From Aquitalea palustris (GTDB taxonomy: Bacteria; Pseudomonadota; Gammaproteobacteria; Burkholderiales; Chromobacteriaceae), in assembly GCF_003693445.1 (NCBI RefSeq), contig NZ_RFAR01000051.1, positions 48,918 through 112,917 of the forward strand: DNA of 64,000 nt, in the 5' to 3' direction. Below, piece after piece: positions 26,863 to 36,218 of this stretch. The translations under genes and the position numbers were made by a program. The first letter of the stretch is position 1, and every line of letters starts with the position of its first letter. The notes below the pieces were generated by a model. It was not told the DNA's origin. It did not search any database and worked only from the letters and a program-made list of their open reading frames with translations.

Positions 26863-28152
26863 ATGCTCCGCTTTGCCCGACAGCCGCACGCACCTTCCTA
26901 CTATTGCGCCAGCGCCCATGCCTGGCAGGCCTGTCCCGAGCTGCAAGGCTCGGCCAGCGTTGATGTCTGTGTGGTGGGTGGCGGGCTGGCCGGCTTGTCG
27001 GCCGCGCTCAATCTGGCCGAGCGCGGCTTGTCGGTAGCGCTGCTGGAGGGCTCGGCCGTGGGCTTTGGGGCTTCTGGCCGCAATGGCGGCCAGGTGATTG
27101 CCGGCTATGCCTGTGGCATCGATACCCTGCGCGAACAGCTGGGGGCGGAACTGGCGCGGGTGATGTGGGATATGTCGGTGGAGGCGGTCGATATCATCGA
27201 TGAGCGTGTCAAACGGCATGCCATCGCCTGTGACTGGACGCGCGGCTTTTGCAATGCCGCGCTCAAGCCGCGTCACATGCAGGAGCTGGCAGAGTGGCAG
27301 CAGGAAGCCGAGGAAGAATACGGTTATGGCGGCATGGAGCTGTGGGACAAGGCAAGGCTGGCGCAGCAACTGGGCAGCGAGCGTTATCTGGGTGGCTTGT
27401 ATGATCCGCGTTCCGGCCATTTGCACCCGCTGAATTATGCCTTGGGCTTGGCCGGTGCGGCGCTGGCGGCCGGTGTCCGGATTTACGAGCAGACACCGGT
27501 CGTGCGGCTGGAGCAGGGTAGCCGCCCCAAGGTGCATGCCGAGCACGGTACCATCAGCTGCGACCACGTGGTGCTGGCCTGCAATGCCTACATCGGGCAG
27601 CTGGTGCCGCAGCTGGAACGCAAGATCATGCCGGCCGGAACCTATGTCATTGCCACCGAACCGCTGGGGCGCGAGCGTGCGGCTAGTCTGATCGCCAACA
27701 ATATGGCGGTGTGTGATACCAATTTCGTGCTCGATTACTATCGCCTGTCGGCCGATCACCGTTTGTTGTTCGGTGGCAAGGTCAGTTATTCCGGCAAGCA
27801 GCCGCACAATCTGGCCGCTGCCATGCGTCAGGACATGCTGCGCGTGTTTCCGCAGCTGGCCGATGTGAAGGTGGATTATGCCTGGGGCGGCTTCTGCGAC
27901 ATCACCGTCAACCGCGCACCGGACCTGGGCCGGCTGGATGGCAATATCTACTATATGCAGGGTTTTTCCGGCCACGGTATCAATGTCACCGGCATCGCTG
28001 GCAAGGTAGTGGCCGAGGCCATTGCCGGCACGGCCGGGCGGCTCGACCTGTTTGCCCGACTGCAGCACCGGGATTTCCCGGGCGGCAAGCTGCTGCGTAC
28101 CCCGGCGCTGGTGTTGGGCATGGCCTATTACCGCATGCTGGATGCGCTGTAA
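26863..28152 (+). CDS. puuB: FAD-dependent gamma-glutamylputrescine oxidoreductase-like
   Basis: 429-aa DAO-family flavoprotein. The N-terminal dinucleotide fold is VDVCVVGGGLAGLSAALNLAERG and the second FAD segment GFGASGRNGGQVIAGY; the C-terminal FSGHGINVTGIAGKVVAEAI closes the flavin site. Length and motifs fit PuuB, which oxidises gamma-glutamylputrescine. ATG 26863 follows GCGAGG; the frame is open 45 codons upstream but crosses the terminator and a hairpin. The neighbouring speA and puuP-like genes support a polyamine substrate. Exact substrate is inference. Confidence 0.8.
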   Translation: MLRFARQPHAPSYYCASAHAWQACPELQGSASVDVCVVGGGLAGLSAALNLAERGLSVALLEGSAVGFGASGRNGGQVIAGYACGIDTLREQLGAELARVMWDMSVEAVDIIDERVKRHAIACDWTRGFCNAALKPRHMQELAEWQQEAEEEYGYGGMELWDKARLAQQLGSERYLGGLYDPRSGHLHPLNYALGLAGAALAAGVRIYEQTPVVRLEQGSRPKVHAEHGTISCDHVVLACNAYIGQLVPQLERKIMPAGTYVIATEPLGRERAASLIANNMAVCDTNFVLDYYRLSADHRLLFGGKVSYSGKQPHNLAAAMRQDMLRVFPQLADVKVDYAWGGFCDITVNRAPDLGRLDGNIYYMQGFSGHGINVTGIAGKVVAEAIAGTAGRLDLFARLQHRDFPGGKLLRTPALVLGMAYYRMLDAL

Positions 28153-28472
28153 GAAGCTGTTCACACCCTTGCGCCTGGTCTGGCCCCTGGTTCGCGCTAG
28201 CGTGAACACATCCTGACAAGCGGTGCAAGGCGGCTTGCTTGTCAGTCTGCTGACGCATATTGCCCTGTCTGGCAAGGCTGCGCGGCAGGGGGTGGATGTT
28301 GAAAATCTTGCACAGTGCCGCTGCGGGCCGCCTGCTGCGGCAGAATGGAAGATATGCCATCGCCGCAGCCTGTCAGCAGCACATCTGCCATTTATTGACG
28401 GCCAGAAAAGGCGGTCATGCCATGTGCCTTGTCCAAAAAAATGGACGTCAGGCCGCGTCATCAAACTTTTAC

Positions 28473-28500
28473 TTGTCAAGCTGCGTGATGTTGTTAAAAT
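28473..28500 (+). promoter_or_regulatory. sigma-70 type promoter for speA (candidate)
   Basis: TTGTCA (28473-28478), 16-bp spacer, TAAAAT (28495-28500), about 138 bp before the speA start codon. A palindrome sits where transcription would begin. Confidence 0.45.
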
Positions 28501-28508
28501 CCGCGCTC

Positions 28509-28525
28509 GTTTTGCAATGCAAAAC
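28509..28525. promoter_or_regulatory. 17-bp perfect palindrome at the speA start site
   Basis: GTTTTGCA-A-TGCAAAAC, two perfect 8-base arms around a central A, placed just downstream of the predicted -10 element. Position and symmetry fit a repressor operator. The protein is unknown. Confidence 0.5.
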
Positions 28526-28638
28526 ACCGACAATATATTGTTTCGCTCCGACATCCCAGGCCCACATAAAAGCTTTGTAGCCCGAAAGCCGCGCACTAAG
28601 GAGCGGGGTTATCCATCGAATCATTGAGGGAAAATCTC

Positions 28639-30519
28639 ATGGCTTGGACTGTGGCTGATAGCCGGAGCCTGTATGGCATCCGGCATTGGGGGGCGGGTTA
28701 TTTTGACGTGGGCGACAATGGCTGCATTCAGGTGCAACCCAATGTGCGCCACGACACGCGTATCGATTTGCACGAATTAAGCCGCCAGCTGGGCGCCAAG
28801 GGACTGGACCTGCCGCTGTTGGTGCGCTTCCCCGACATCCTGCAGGACCGCGTGACACGCCTGTGCCGCGCTTTCGACACCGCGATTGCCGCGCAGAATT
28901 ATGGCAACCGCTACACCGCCATCTATCCGATCAAGGTCAACCAGCAAGAAGCGGTGGTGAAAAGCATCATCGCCACGCGCGAGGTGTCCATCGGTCTGGA
29001 AGCCGGCTCCAAGCCGGAACTGATGGCCGTACTGGCGCTGGCGCCCAAGGGTGGCACCATCATCTGCAATGGCTACAAGGACCGCGAATTCGTGCGGCTG
29101 GCGCTGATTGGCCAGAAGCTGGGCCATCAGGTGTTCATCGTCATCGAAAAAGAATCCGAAGTTGACCTAGCGATTGAAGAAAGCAAGAAGCTGGGCGTGC
29201 GCCCGATGCTGGGCATGCGCGTGCGCCTGTCCTCGCTGGCCAGCAGCAAGTGGGCAGATACCGGCGGTGACAAGGGCAAGTTTGGCCTGTCCGCTGCCCA
29301 GCTGATTTCTGCTGCCGACAAGCTGGCTGCTGCCGGCATGTCCGACTGCGTGCGGCTGATGCACTTCCACATGGGTTCGCAAATCGCCAATATCGGCGAC
29401 TACCGTGCCGGTTTCCGCGAAGCGGTGCGTTATTTTGCCGAGCTGCGTGCGCTGGGCCTGCCCATCGATCACGTCGATGTCGGCGGTGGCCTGGGTGTGG
29501 ACTACGACGGCACCCATTCGCGCAATGCCAGCTCCATCAACTACGACATGGACGAATACGCCCAGGTCATCGTGTCGATGCTGGCCGAGTTCTGCGACGA
29601 AAACGGCATTCCGCATCCGCGCATCCTGTCCGAATCCGGCCGCGCCATGACTGCTCACCACGCTGTGCTGATCATGAACGTGACCGATGTGGAACGCCTG
29701 CCGGAAAGCGTGCCGGAAGTGGCCGATCTGTCGGTACTGGCCAAGCCGGTGCGCAAGCTGTTCGAGCTGATGGAGCTGACCGACGAAGAGATGGTGACGG
29801 AAATCTACTACCGCGCCAGCCATTACGCCTCTGACGTGTCCGACCTCTACTCCGCCGGCCGCATTTCGCTCAAGGAAAAGGCCATGGCCGAAGACGTGCA
29901 CGCCACGCTGTGCCGTCGTCTGCATCGCCAGCTGCAAGCCAGCCAGCGTTCGCAGCGCCAGGTTTACGACGAACTGACCGACAAGCTGGCCGACAAGTAT
30001 TTCTGCAATTTCTCGGTGTTCCAGAGCCTGCCGGATACCTGGGCCATCGACCAGATCCTGCCCATCATGCCGGTACACCGGCTGGACGAGCAGCCCACCC
30101 GCCGCGCCGTGCTGCAGGATTTGACCTGCGATTCGGACGGCAAGGTGAAGCAGTATGTCGACCAGCAAAGTATCGAATCCAGCATGTCGGTTCATGATGT
30201 TGAACCCGGCAAGGAATACCTGATCGCCGTGTTCATGGTAGGTGCCTACCAGGAAATTCTGGGCGACATGCACAATCTGTTCGGCGATACCGACTCGGTC
30301 AACGTCTATGTGCGCGACAACGGCCAGCTGGAATTTGCCGGTGTCGAGGAGCATGACACCATCGAAGACATGCTGCGCTATGTGCACCTGTCGCCAGAGG
30401 AAATCCTCAACCGCTACGAGGAAAAAGCCCGTGCGGCCGACCTGTCCAGCGACGAGCGCAATGTATTCTTTGCCGAGTTCTGCCGTGGTCTGAAGCAGTC
30501 GTCCTATCTGTCGGTGTAA
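28639..30519 (+). CDS. speA: biosynthetic arginine decarboxylase
   Basis: 626-aa PLP enzyme making agmatine from arginine, first step of a putrescine route. The PLP lysine is in [29 protein letters not shown] and the glycine-rich [15 protein letters not shown] bind the cofactor phosphate; [14 protein letters not shown] is also conserved. ATG 28639 has GAGGG 8 bases before it; a TTG at 28624 is in frame but less likely. An agmatinase or deiminase gene is not adjacent. Confidence 0.95.
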   Translation: MAWTVADSRSLYGIRHWGAGYFDVGDNGCIQVQPNVRHDTRIDLHELSRQLGAKGLDLPLLVRFPDILQDRVTRLCRAFDTAIAAQNYGNRYTAIYPIKVNQQEAVVKSIIATREVSIGLEAGSKPELMAVLALAPKGGTIICNGYKDREFVRLALIGQKLGHQVFIVIEKESEVDLAIEESKKLGVRPMLGMRVRLSSLASSKWADTGGDKGKFGLSAAQLISAADKLAAAGMSDCVRLMHFHMGSQIANIGDYRAGFREAVRYFAELRALGLPIDHVDVGGGLGVDYDGTHSRNASSINYDMDEYAQVIVSMLAEFCDENGIPHPRILSESGRAMTAHHAVLIMNVTDVERLPESVPEVADLSVLAKPVRKLFELMELTDEEMVTEIYYRASHYASDVSDLYSAGRISLKEKAMAEDVHATLCRRLHRQLQASQRSQRQVYDELTDKLADKYFCNFSVFQSLPDTWAIDQILPIMPVHRLDEQPTRRAVLQDLTCDSDGKVKQYVDQQSIESSMSVHDVEPGKEYLIAVFMVGAYQEILGDMHNLFGDTDSVNVYVRDNGQLEFAGVEEHDTIEDMLRYVHLSPEEILNRYEEKARAADLSSDERNVFFAEFCRGLKQSSYLSV

Positions 30520-30542
30520 GCCGGGTAGGTCTGGTGCAAAAG

Positions 30543-30571
30543 AAAAAGCCCTGAGAAATCAGGGCTTTTTT
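30543..30571. terminator. bidirectional terminator between speA and permease
   Basis: Stem AAAAAGCCCTGA / TCAGGGCTTTTT with a GAAA tetraloop and T run; the A/T flanks allow use in both directions. Confidence 0.92.
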
Positions 30572-30590
30572 GCGTGTGTTGCTCAGAGAA

Positions 30591-31925
30591 TCAACCTTCG
30601 GCTTCGACAAAATCCAGTTCCGGCGGCTCGCGGCGGAAGAAGCCGGTGAGCTTGGCCAGATAGGCAATCCCCAGCGCCAGCCAGACCAGGCCCAGCATGA
30701 TGGCGCGGCTATCCAGGCTGACCAGCAGCCACAGGTCGGCCAGCATGCCGATCAGCGGAAACAGCAGGAACAGGAAGAAGTCACGCGGCGCACGGCGGCG
30801 CTGGCGTACGTAGTAGTGGGCAATCACCGACAAGTTAACGAAGCTGAACGCCAGGAAAGCACCAAAGTTGATGAAGGAGGTGGAGGTGGTGACATCCAGC
30901 TTCAGCGCCAGCAAGGCCACCATGCCGCAGATCAGCAGATTGTTGACCGGGGTGCGAAAGCGCGCATGCAGCTTGCCGAAGATGGACGGCGGCAGCACCG
31001 CGTCGCGGCCCATGGCGTACAGCAGGCGCGAGGCGCTGGCCTGCGCCGACAGGCCGGAAGCAAACTGGCCGACGATCAGGCCAATCAGGAAGATGCTGGC
31101 AAACAGGTCGCCGCCGATATTCTTGGCAATCTCGAACGCCGCATCATCCACGCTCTTGAACTGGCTGGACGGGTGGGCCAGCTGCACAAAGTACGATGTC
31201 ACCACGAAAATCAGCCCGCCGATGATGGTAATCCACATGATGGCGCGCGGAATGGTGCGGCGGGCATCGCGGGTTTCTTCGGTGAGGGTGCTGACCGCGT
31301 CAAAACCCAGAAAGGAATAGCAGGCCACGGCGGCACCGGCCATGATCATCGGCAGCTTCATGTCACCACGGAAGAAGGGCGCCAGATTCCACAAGGGCTT
31401 GCTGGCATCGCCCGCCACATAGTGGATGCACAGCGCGACAAAGGCCAGCAGCACCAGGAACTGCAGCAGCATCATCAGGTAATTGACGGTATTGGCCATC
31501 TTCAGCCCGACGATGTTGATCAGCGTGGTGAATACGATGAAGGCAATCACCCACACTGCCATGGGGATGCCGGGAAAGGCCGAAGCCAGATAGGCCGCGC
31601 CGATCAGCCAGATGGCCATCGGCAAAAACAGATAATCCAGCAGTACTGCCCAGCCCACCAGAAAGCCCAGTTTGGCGTGAATGGATTTGCGGGTGTAGGT
31701 ATAGGCCGAGCCGGCGACCGGAAAGGCCGCTGCCATGCGGCCATAGCTGTAGGCGGTAAACAGCATGGCTACCAGCGCCACCAGATAGGAGGCCGGCACC
31801 ATGCCATCGGTCATTTGCGCCAGGATGCCAAAAGTACCCAGCACGATGATGGGCGTCATGTAGGCCAGGCCAAACAGCACCACGGAGCCCAGCGTCAGCG
31901 AGCGCTCCAGTTGTTTCGTTTCCAT
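30591..31925 (-). CDS. APC-family amino acid/polyamine permease, PuuP-like
   Basis: 444-aa inner-membrane transporter with about 12 hydrophobic segments. TM1 has SVVLFGLAYMTPIIVLGTFG, and the region FPVAGSAYTYTRKSIHAKLG is typical of the PuuP/putrescine-ethanolamine branch of the APC superfamily; GFDAVSTLTEETRDARRTIP is the conserved loop. The ATG at 31925 has AAGGAG in front; earlier ATGs do not. With speA and a puuB-like gene beside it, putrescine uptake is the likely role. Confidence 0.82.
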   Translation of the reverse strand: METKQLERSLTLGSVVLFGLAYMTPIIVLGTFGILAQMTDGMVPASYLVALVAMLFTAYSYGRMAAAFPVAGSAYTYTRKSIHAKLGFLVGWAVLLDYLFLPMAIWLIGAAYLASAFPGIPMAVWVIAFIVFTTLINIVGLKMANTVNYLMMLLQFLVLLAFVALCIHYVAGDASKPLWNLAPFFRGDMKLPMIMAGAAVACYSFLGFDAVSTLTEETRDARRTIPRAIMWITIIGGLIFVVTSYFVQLAHPSSQFKSVDDAAFEIAKNIGGDLFASIFLIGLIVGQFASGLSAQASASRLLYAMGRDAVLPPSIFGKLHARFRTPVNNLLICGMVALLALKLDVTTSTSFINFGAFLAFSFVNLSVIAHYYVRQRRRAPRDFFLFLLFPLIGMLADLWLLVSLDSRAIMLGLVWLALGIAYLAKLTGFFRREPPELDFVEAEG

Positions 31926-32055
31926 TGTTTCTCCTTGCTTGCTCATGTTTGTGTTTGTTGTCATGAGCCGGTCTCTTTTGTATGCACTTCACCTTACGAC
32001 GGGCTGCAGCTCCGGGCGGACGTGGCGCGTCCGGCTGCCGGAGGCGACCCTCTGC

Positions 32056-32871
32056 CTAATGTTTGATATGGAAACTGCGCTGGCCGTGTTCTCCTGTGCT
32101 GATGTCGCCGGCCAGAGCAATGCGCCGGTCGTGCAGATAGCGGTAGTCGCGGCGGCTGGCTGCCAGCTGGCCAAGGTCCAGCGCCACGCGCAGTTGTTGC
32201 GGGTCGCGGCCGCAGCTGGCCACCACTTGGCCAAAGGGGTTGATCACCGCGCTTTCACCGGCAAATTGCAGGCCGTCGCCGCTGCCGCAGCGGTTGGTCA
32301 TCACCGCAAACAGCTGGTTTTCCATGGCGCGGGCGGTAATCGCGGTGCGATGTACCGGGCCGTAAGGGTCCATATTGCCGTTGGTGACGATCAGTAGGTC
32401 CACCTCTTGCTGGGCCAGGGCGCGGGCGGTTTCCGGGAATTCGATGTCGTAACAGATGAGGATGCCCACGCGCAGGCCCTCCCACTCGCAGCTCACCAGT
32501 GCATCGCCGGGGGTGAAGATGCCGTGGTCGGAAGCCCACAAATGGGTTTTGCGGTAAGCCAGTGCCACACCCTGCGGAGTAAGCAGGGCGGTGGTGTTGT
32601 AAAAGCGGCCCGCATGTACTTCGGCGAAGCCGATGGCCACGCTGATGTTCTTTTCGCGTGCGGCCTGCTGGATGGTGCTGATGGCCGGGCCGGCTATGGG
32701 CTGGGCCAGCGCAGCGATATTGTCAGCGGTGGGAAAGCCGCTGAGAGTGGTTTCCGGGAATACCAGCAGCCGGGTATCCGGCCCGCAGCGGGCGATGGCG
32801 TCCAGGGCGCTGGCAGTGTTGGCCGGGATGTCGCCATCCACGCCAGGCAGTTGGGCCAGTTCTACAATCAT
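32056..32871 (-). CDS. carbon-nitrogen hydrolase (nitrilase family amidase)
   Basis: 271-aa nitrilase-superfamily enzyme with a full Glu-Lys-Cys triad: Glu in VFPETTLSGF, Lys in YRKTHLW and Cys in ILICYDIEFPE. The overall pattern fits aliphatic amidases of the RamA or N-carbamoylputrescine amidase type. It lies 130 bp upstream of the permease on the same strand, so it may act on a polyamine-derived amide; this is inference. Divergent from the LuxR gene. Confidence 0.8.
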   Translation of the reverse strand: MIVELAQLPGVDGDIPANTASALDAIARCGPDTRLLVFPETTLSGFPTADNIAALAQPIAGPAISTIQQAAREKNISVAIGFAEVHAGRFYNTTALLTPQGVALAYRKTHLWASDHGIFTPGDALVSCEWEGLRVGILICYDIEFPETARALAQQEVDLLIVTNGNMDPYGPVHRTAITARAMENQLFAVMTNRCGSGDGLQFAGESAVINPFGQVVASCGRDPQQLRVALDLGQLAASRRDYRYLHDRRIALAGDISTGEHGQRSFHIKH

Positions 32872-33051
32872 GCTGTCTCCTTGTTTGCTTGTTGTCAGAC
32901 TACATCGCCGGCACAGCCCTGTTGTTGGCAGGGAGGCTGTTGGAGAGTCTGGAAGCGTGCTAGCTTGAGAGGCTGTCAGCGCAGGGCTCAGTATCGGCTG
33001 CTGTTAAGCGTATGAAAATTACATCAAGTGGGTAACCAGATTGGGGTAGTC

Positions 33052-33828
33052 GTGGCATTGCAATTACAGGATATTGCCTGGCACCGCACGGTGGGGCGCT
33101 TGATCGATCAGCTGGACAAGCCGGTATTCTGGCCGGCACTGCTCGGTGTGCTGGCGGATTATGTGGCGTTTGACAGCTGGGTGGTACTGCTGTTTTTTCC
33201 CGAGCGGCCACCACTGGTGCTGGCCGAGCAGGCCATGGCGGATGGCGGGGTGGATACGCTGTTTCAGGATTATCTGCAGGGCCTGTACCGGCTGGACCCG
33301 TTTTATGTGGCCAGCCTGGAGCACCGCCACGCCGGGCTGTTACGGCTGGACGAGGTGGCGCCGGACCGCTTTCCCTTTACCGATTACTACCAGCGCTATT
33401 TCAGCCTGAACATTGTCGCGGATGAAGTGCAGTTCAATCTGCCGCGCGAAGATGGCAGCACGCTGTGCCTGTCGCTGGGGGCTGGCCAGCGCTTTGCACC
33501 GCAACAGATGGCCACCTTGAGCCTGCTGCAACCTTGGGTGGTGGCACTGATGCGCCAGCGCCTGCATTTCGAGCAATTGGCAGCCAGCAAGCCTGCGGTG
33601 GTCGCCCCGCAGTTAGCCCCGGTCGGGCTGGAAGGGCAGGGCCTGACCCTGCGCGAGAACGAAGTAGCCCAGCTGATGCTGGGCGGCCATTCCAGCAAGG
33701 CGATTGCCCAGCGCCTGCAGATATCGGTGGAAACCGTGCGCGTGCACAAGAAACATCTGTACAGCAAGCTGGGCATCAATTCGCAATCCGAGCTGTTTTC
33801 GGTGTTTCTGCGTGCCAGCCGGGCATGA
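33052..33828 (+). CDS. LuxR-family transcriptional regulator
   Basis: 258-aa regulator. The C-terminal HTH (about 195-255) reads LTLRENEVAQLMLGGHSSKA then IAQRLQISVETVRVHKKHLY, a good LuxR/GerE domain. The N-terminal 180 residues match no sensor domain I recognise and lack an obvious phosphoacceptor. GTG 33052 is preferred because GGGG lies before it; GTG 33028 would add 8 residues. Divergent from the amidase gene, so it may control the amidase-permease pair. Confidence 0.78.
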   Translation: MALQLQDIAWHRTVGRLIDQLDKPVFWPALLGVLADYVAFDSWVVLLFFPERPPLVLAEQAMADGGVDTLFQDYLQGLYRLDPFYVASLEHRHAGLLRLDEVAPDRFPFTDYYQRYFSLNIVADEVQFNLPREDGSTLCLSLGAGQRFAPQQMATLSLLQPWVVALMRQRLHFEQLAASKPAVVAPQLAPVGLEGQGLTLRENEVAQLMLGGHSSKAIAQRLQISVETVRVHKKHLYSKLGINSQSELFSVFLRASRA

Positions 33829-33870
33829 AAAAGCCTGCGCGTGGCAGGCTTGGTGTGACGCCGGGCTTGC

Positions 33871-33903
33871 TTACTGGATGATGCCGCCACCCAGGCAGAT
33901 ATC
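33871..33903. repeat. 33-bp direct repeat, distal copy (mnmA 3' end fragment)
   Basis: Identical over 33 bases to 34568-34600. It encodes, on the minus strand, the last ten MnmA residues ([10 protein letters not shown]) and the stop codon, but here it is detached from the gene. Confidence 0.85.
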
Positions 33904-33949
33904 GCACTGGCTTATTAAGGTCTTGTATTGATCATTTTGCCGGTGTCTA

Positions 33950-34414
33950 TTACTGTTTCCATTCCCTGACATAGTCGGCAAATTTCAAAGGGAGCCCGCC
34001 ACTATTATCGGTGCCTTCGGCAAATTCTCTGAGTAAGGAACGGGTGCAGAAATAGTCATCCTTGAAATGGTAGTTTTGTGGGAAATGAATCGGTGCGATT
34101 TGTTTGCTGGCTGCATATTTGAAAGCGGCAATGGCCTGTTCTGTTTGTTCCGGACCAACTTCAAGAAGCAGATTTTTGCGGATGATCTGCTGCAATTCCT
34201 GTTGATATACACCATGTTTCGCTTGCCATTGTGCATAAGCGTCTTGCAAGGGGGCTACGCTGGCCGGGGAGATGTCGGCGCAGGATTGCAGCGTATTCGG
34301 GAGTAAACCTTGTACATCCAGGAAGGCAGTCGCGAAGATTTGCGTCTTACTGGCATTGGCAGCGAAAACTGGAGTAGACAGGGTTGCAAACAGTACTACG
34401 GCTATTCTAAGCAT
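33950..34414 (-). CDS. putative secreted protein of unknown function
   Basis: 154-aa protein with a clear Sec signal peptide (MLRIAVVLFATLSTPVFA, cut before ANAS) and two Cys in the mature part (LQSCADI and DYFCTRSL) that could form a disulfide. ATG 34414 follows GGAGG. Base composition is visibly more AT-rich than both neighbours, and the gene lies between two copies of the mnmA 3' end, so it was probably acquired. No family recognised. Confidence 0.65.
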   Translation of the reverse strand: MLRIAVVLFATLSTPVFAANASKTQIFATAFLDVQGLLPNTLQSCADISPASVAPLQDAYAQWQAKHGVYQQELQQIIRKNLLLEVGPEQTEQAIAAFKYAASKQIAPIHFPQNYHFKDDYFCTRSLLREFAEGTDNSGGLPLKFADYVREWKQ

Positions 34415-34567
34415 ACCGCCTCCATTGTGATGATCGGGCCATGTCACTATGAATTGTGATGGCCAATTGAATCAGCGATTTTCAGCAATGATTGAAGCGA
34501 TATGCAATGACCTAAATAGCGATTGCACATTTCCGCGATGACTAGTACCGATGAAGCGGCAGGCGAT

Positions 34568-34600
34568 TTACTGGATGATGCCGCCACCCAGGCAGATATC
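34568..34600. repeat. 33-bp direct repeat, gene-borne copy
   Basis: The true 3' end of mnmA, including its TAA stop (34568-34570 on the minus strand). Paired with the copy at 33871-33903, it bounds a segment of about 700 bp. Confidence 0.85.
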
Positions 34601-35644
34601 ACCGTCGTACAGCACGGCCGACTGGCCGGGGGTGACCGCCCACTGTTTTTCGCGGAAGGTGAGGGTGGCCTGGCCATCCACCACCGGCGACAGCGAACAG
34701 GCGGCATCGGCCATGCGGTAGCGATTCTTGGCGGCGTATTCGCCGGCAGCCGGCGCGCCATTCAGCGTCCACGACAGGTCGCTCATCGCCAGCGTGGGCT
34801 TGAGCAGCAGCGGGTGGTCGTGTCCTTGCACCACAATCAGCTTGTTGCCCGGAATATCCTTGCCGGCGACAAACCACGGCTCGCCACTGCCATCCTTGCT
34901 GCCGCCGATGGTCAGGCCCTTGCGCTGGCCCAGCGTGTAATACATCAGGCCCATGTGCTCGCCCACCACCTTGCCATCCGGCAAGATCATCTGGCCGGGC
35001 TGGGTGGGCAGATAGCGCTGCAGGAACTCGCGGAAGGGGCGTTCGCCGATAAAGCAGATGCCGGTGGAGTCCTTCTTGGCGGCGGTAGGCAGCCCGGCTT
35101 CCTCGGCCAGCTTGCGCACTTCGGTTTTGCGGATGTCGCCCAGCGGGAACATTGCCTTGGCCAGCTGGTGTTGCTGCAGGCGATACAGGAAGTAGCTCTG
35201 GTCCTTGGTGTGGTCCACTGCCTTCATCAGGTAGTGCAGGCCGTCCTTTTCCATCTTGCGTGCATAGTGGCCGGTGGCGATGCAGTCGGCTCCCAGTTCC
35301 AGCGCGTAGTCCAGAAAGGCCTTGAACTTGATTTCGGCATTGCACAGCACGTCCGGATTGGGCGTGCGGCCGGCCGAGTATTCCTTGAGGAAGTACGAGA
35401 ACACGCGGTCCTTGTATTCCTTGGCGAAATTGACGATTTCCATGTCGATGCCGACGATGTCGGCCACGCTCATGGCATCCAGCGCATCCTGCTTGATGGA
35501 GCAGTATTCGTCGTCGTTGTCGTCTTCCCAGTTCTGCATGAATACGCCGATGACTTCATGGCCTTGTTGCTTCAGCAGCCAGGCGGTTACCGATGAATCC
35601 ACACCGCCGGACATGCCGACGACAATACGTTTCTTACCCGTCAC
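34568..35644 (-). CDS. mnmA: tRNA-specific 2-thiouridylase
   Basis: 358-aa enzyme that adds sulfur to U34 of Lys, Glu and Gln tRNAs. The PP-loop is [15 protein letters not shown]; the catalytic Cys pair is in [12 protein letters not shown] and [25 protein letters not shown] is also conserved. The start is GTG 35644, preceded by AAGGA; its GTGA overlaps the upstream gene's stop by four bases, a coupled start. The nudJ-mnmA order is shared with E. coli, but an extra gene sits between them here. Confidence 0.95.
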   Translation of the reverse strand: MTGKKRIVVGMSGGVDSSVTAWLLKQQGHEVIGVFMQNWEDDNDDEYCSIKQDALDAMSVADIVGIDMEIVNFAKEYKDRVFSYFLKEYSAGRTPNPDVLCNAEIKFKAFLDYALELGADCIATGHYARKMEKDGLHYLMKAVDHTKDQSYFLYRLQQHQLAKAMFPLGDIRKTEVRKLAEEAGLPTAAKKDSTGICFIGERPFREFLQRYLPTQPGQMILPDGKVVGEHMGLMYYTLGQRKGLTIGGSKDGSGEPWFVAGKDIPGNKLIVVQGHDHPLLLKPTLAMSDLSWTLNGAPAAGEYAAKNRYRMADAACSLSPVVDGQATLTFREKQWAVTPGQSAVLYDGDICLGGGIIQ

Positions 35645-36195
35645 GGGGAAAATCCTTCTTTCCAGAGAGCCAAGGGCACCACGACCGGTGGTTCCCCGAA
35701 TGAATTGAACCAGCTGTCCACCACCCATTCCTGGCCGGTGTCCTGCTCGGTGATATGGCTGGCAAAATGTTGTGCCACCAGATAGCGGGTGCGGCGCACG
35801 ATGTCGTCGACCCGGTGATAATGCAGCCAGCCCTGAGCAGCCAGATAGTGCAGAAAGGCCGAGTCGTTATGGCTGTGGTCGATGCAGTCCATGCGGCCAT
35901 CCGCATCGTTGTCGAAACGGTCGGCCCCCTTGTCGTGCCAGAGCGGGCTGTCCTGGGCTGCCAGCAGATACAGTGCCTGTACCGCGTGCTGGATCTGGCT
36001 GCGTTCGATGGTGGCGTCATGCAGGTCGTCAAACAGTCCGGCCAGCCAGTCGCGGGCCTCGCTGGAGATTTCCATTTCCAGCTGTTTGGCGCAGCCGTAA
36101 TCATAACAGAGCTGCAAAGGCTCCGCATGCGCGGCCCCGGCGGTCGTTACCGACAGCATCAGCACGAACAGGAAGCGACAAAGCAGATGGCGCAA
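35641..36195 (-). CDS. putative periplasmic protein with EF-hand-like loop
   Basis: 184 aa with a Sec signal peptide ([20 protein letters not shown]). The mature part contains [12 protein letters not shown], which fits a calcium-binding EF-hand/dockerin loop with Asp at positions 1, 3, 5, 9 and 12 and Gly at 6. The start codon is TTG 36195, chosen because GGGAG is six bases before it and no ATG exists nearby. It lies between nudJ (23 bp upstream) and mnmA (4-base overlap), so it is part of that operon. I do not recognise the family. Confidence 0.75.
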   Translation of the reverse strand: MRHLLCRFLFVLMLSVTTAGAAHAEPLQLCYDYGCAKQLEMEISSEARDWLAGLFDDLHDATIERSQIQHAVQALYLLAAQDSPLWHDKGADRFDNDADGRMDCIDHSHNDSAFLHYLAAQGWLHYHRVDDIVRRTRYLVAQHFASHITEQDTGQEWVVDSWFNSFGEPPVVVPLALWKEGFSP

Positions 36196-36218
36196 GGGTT
36201 TCTCCCTTGCCGCCCGTT

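Larger units (their letters stand above)
28153..28638. other. 486-bp gap between puuB-like gene and speA
   Basis: After the puuB-like stop lies a perfect 9-bp stem-loop (CTGACAAGC 28213-28221 / GCTTGTCAG 28237-28245) without a T run. The rest holds the speA promoter region; no supported gene was seen on either strand. Confidence 0.5.
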
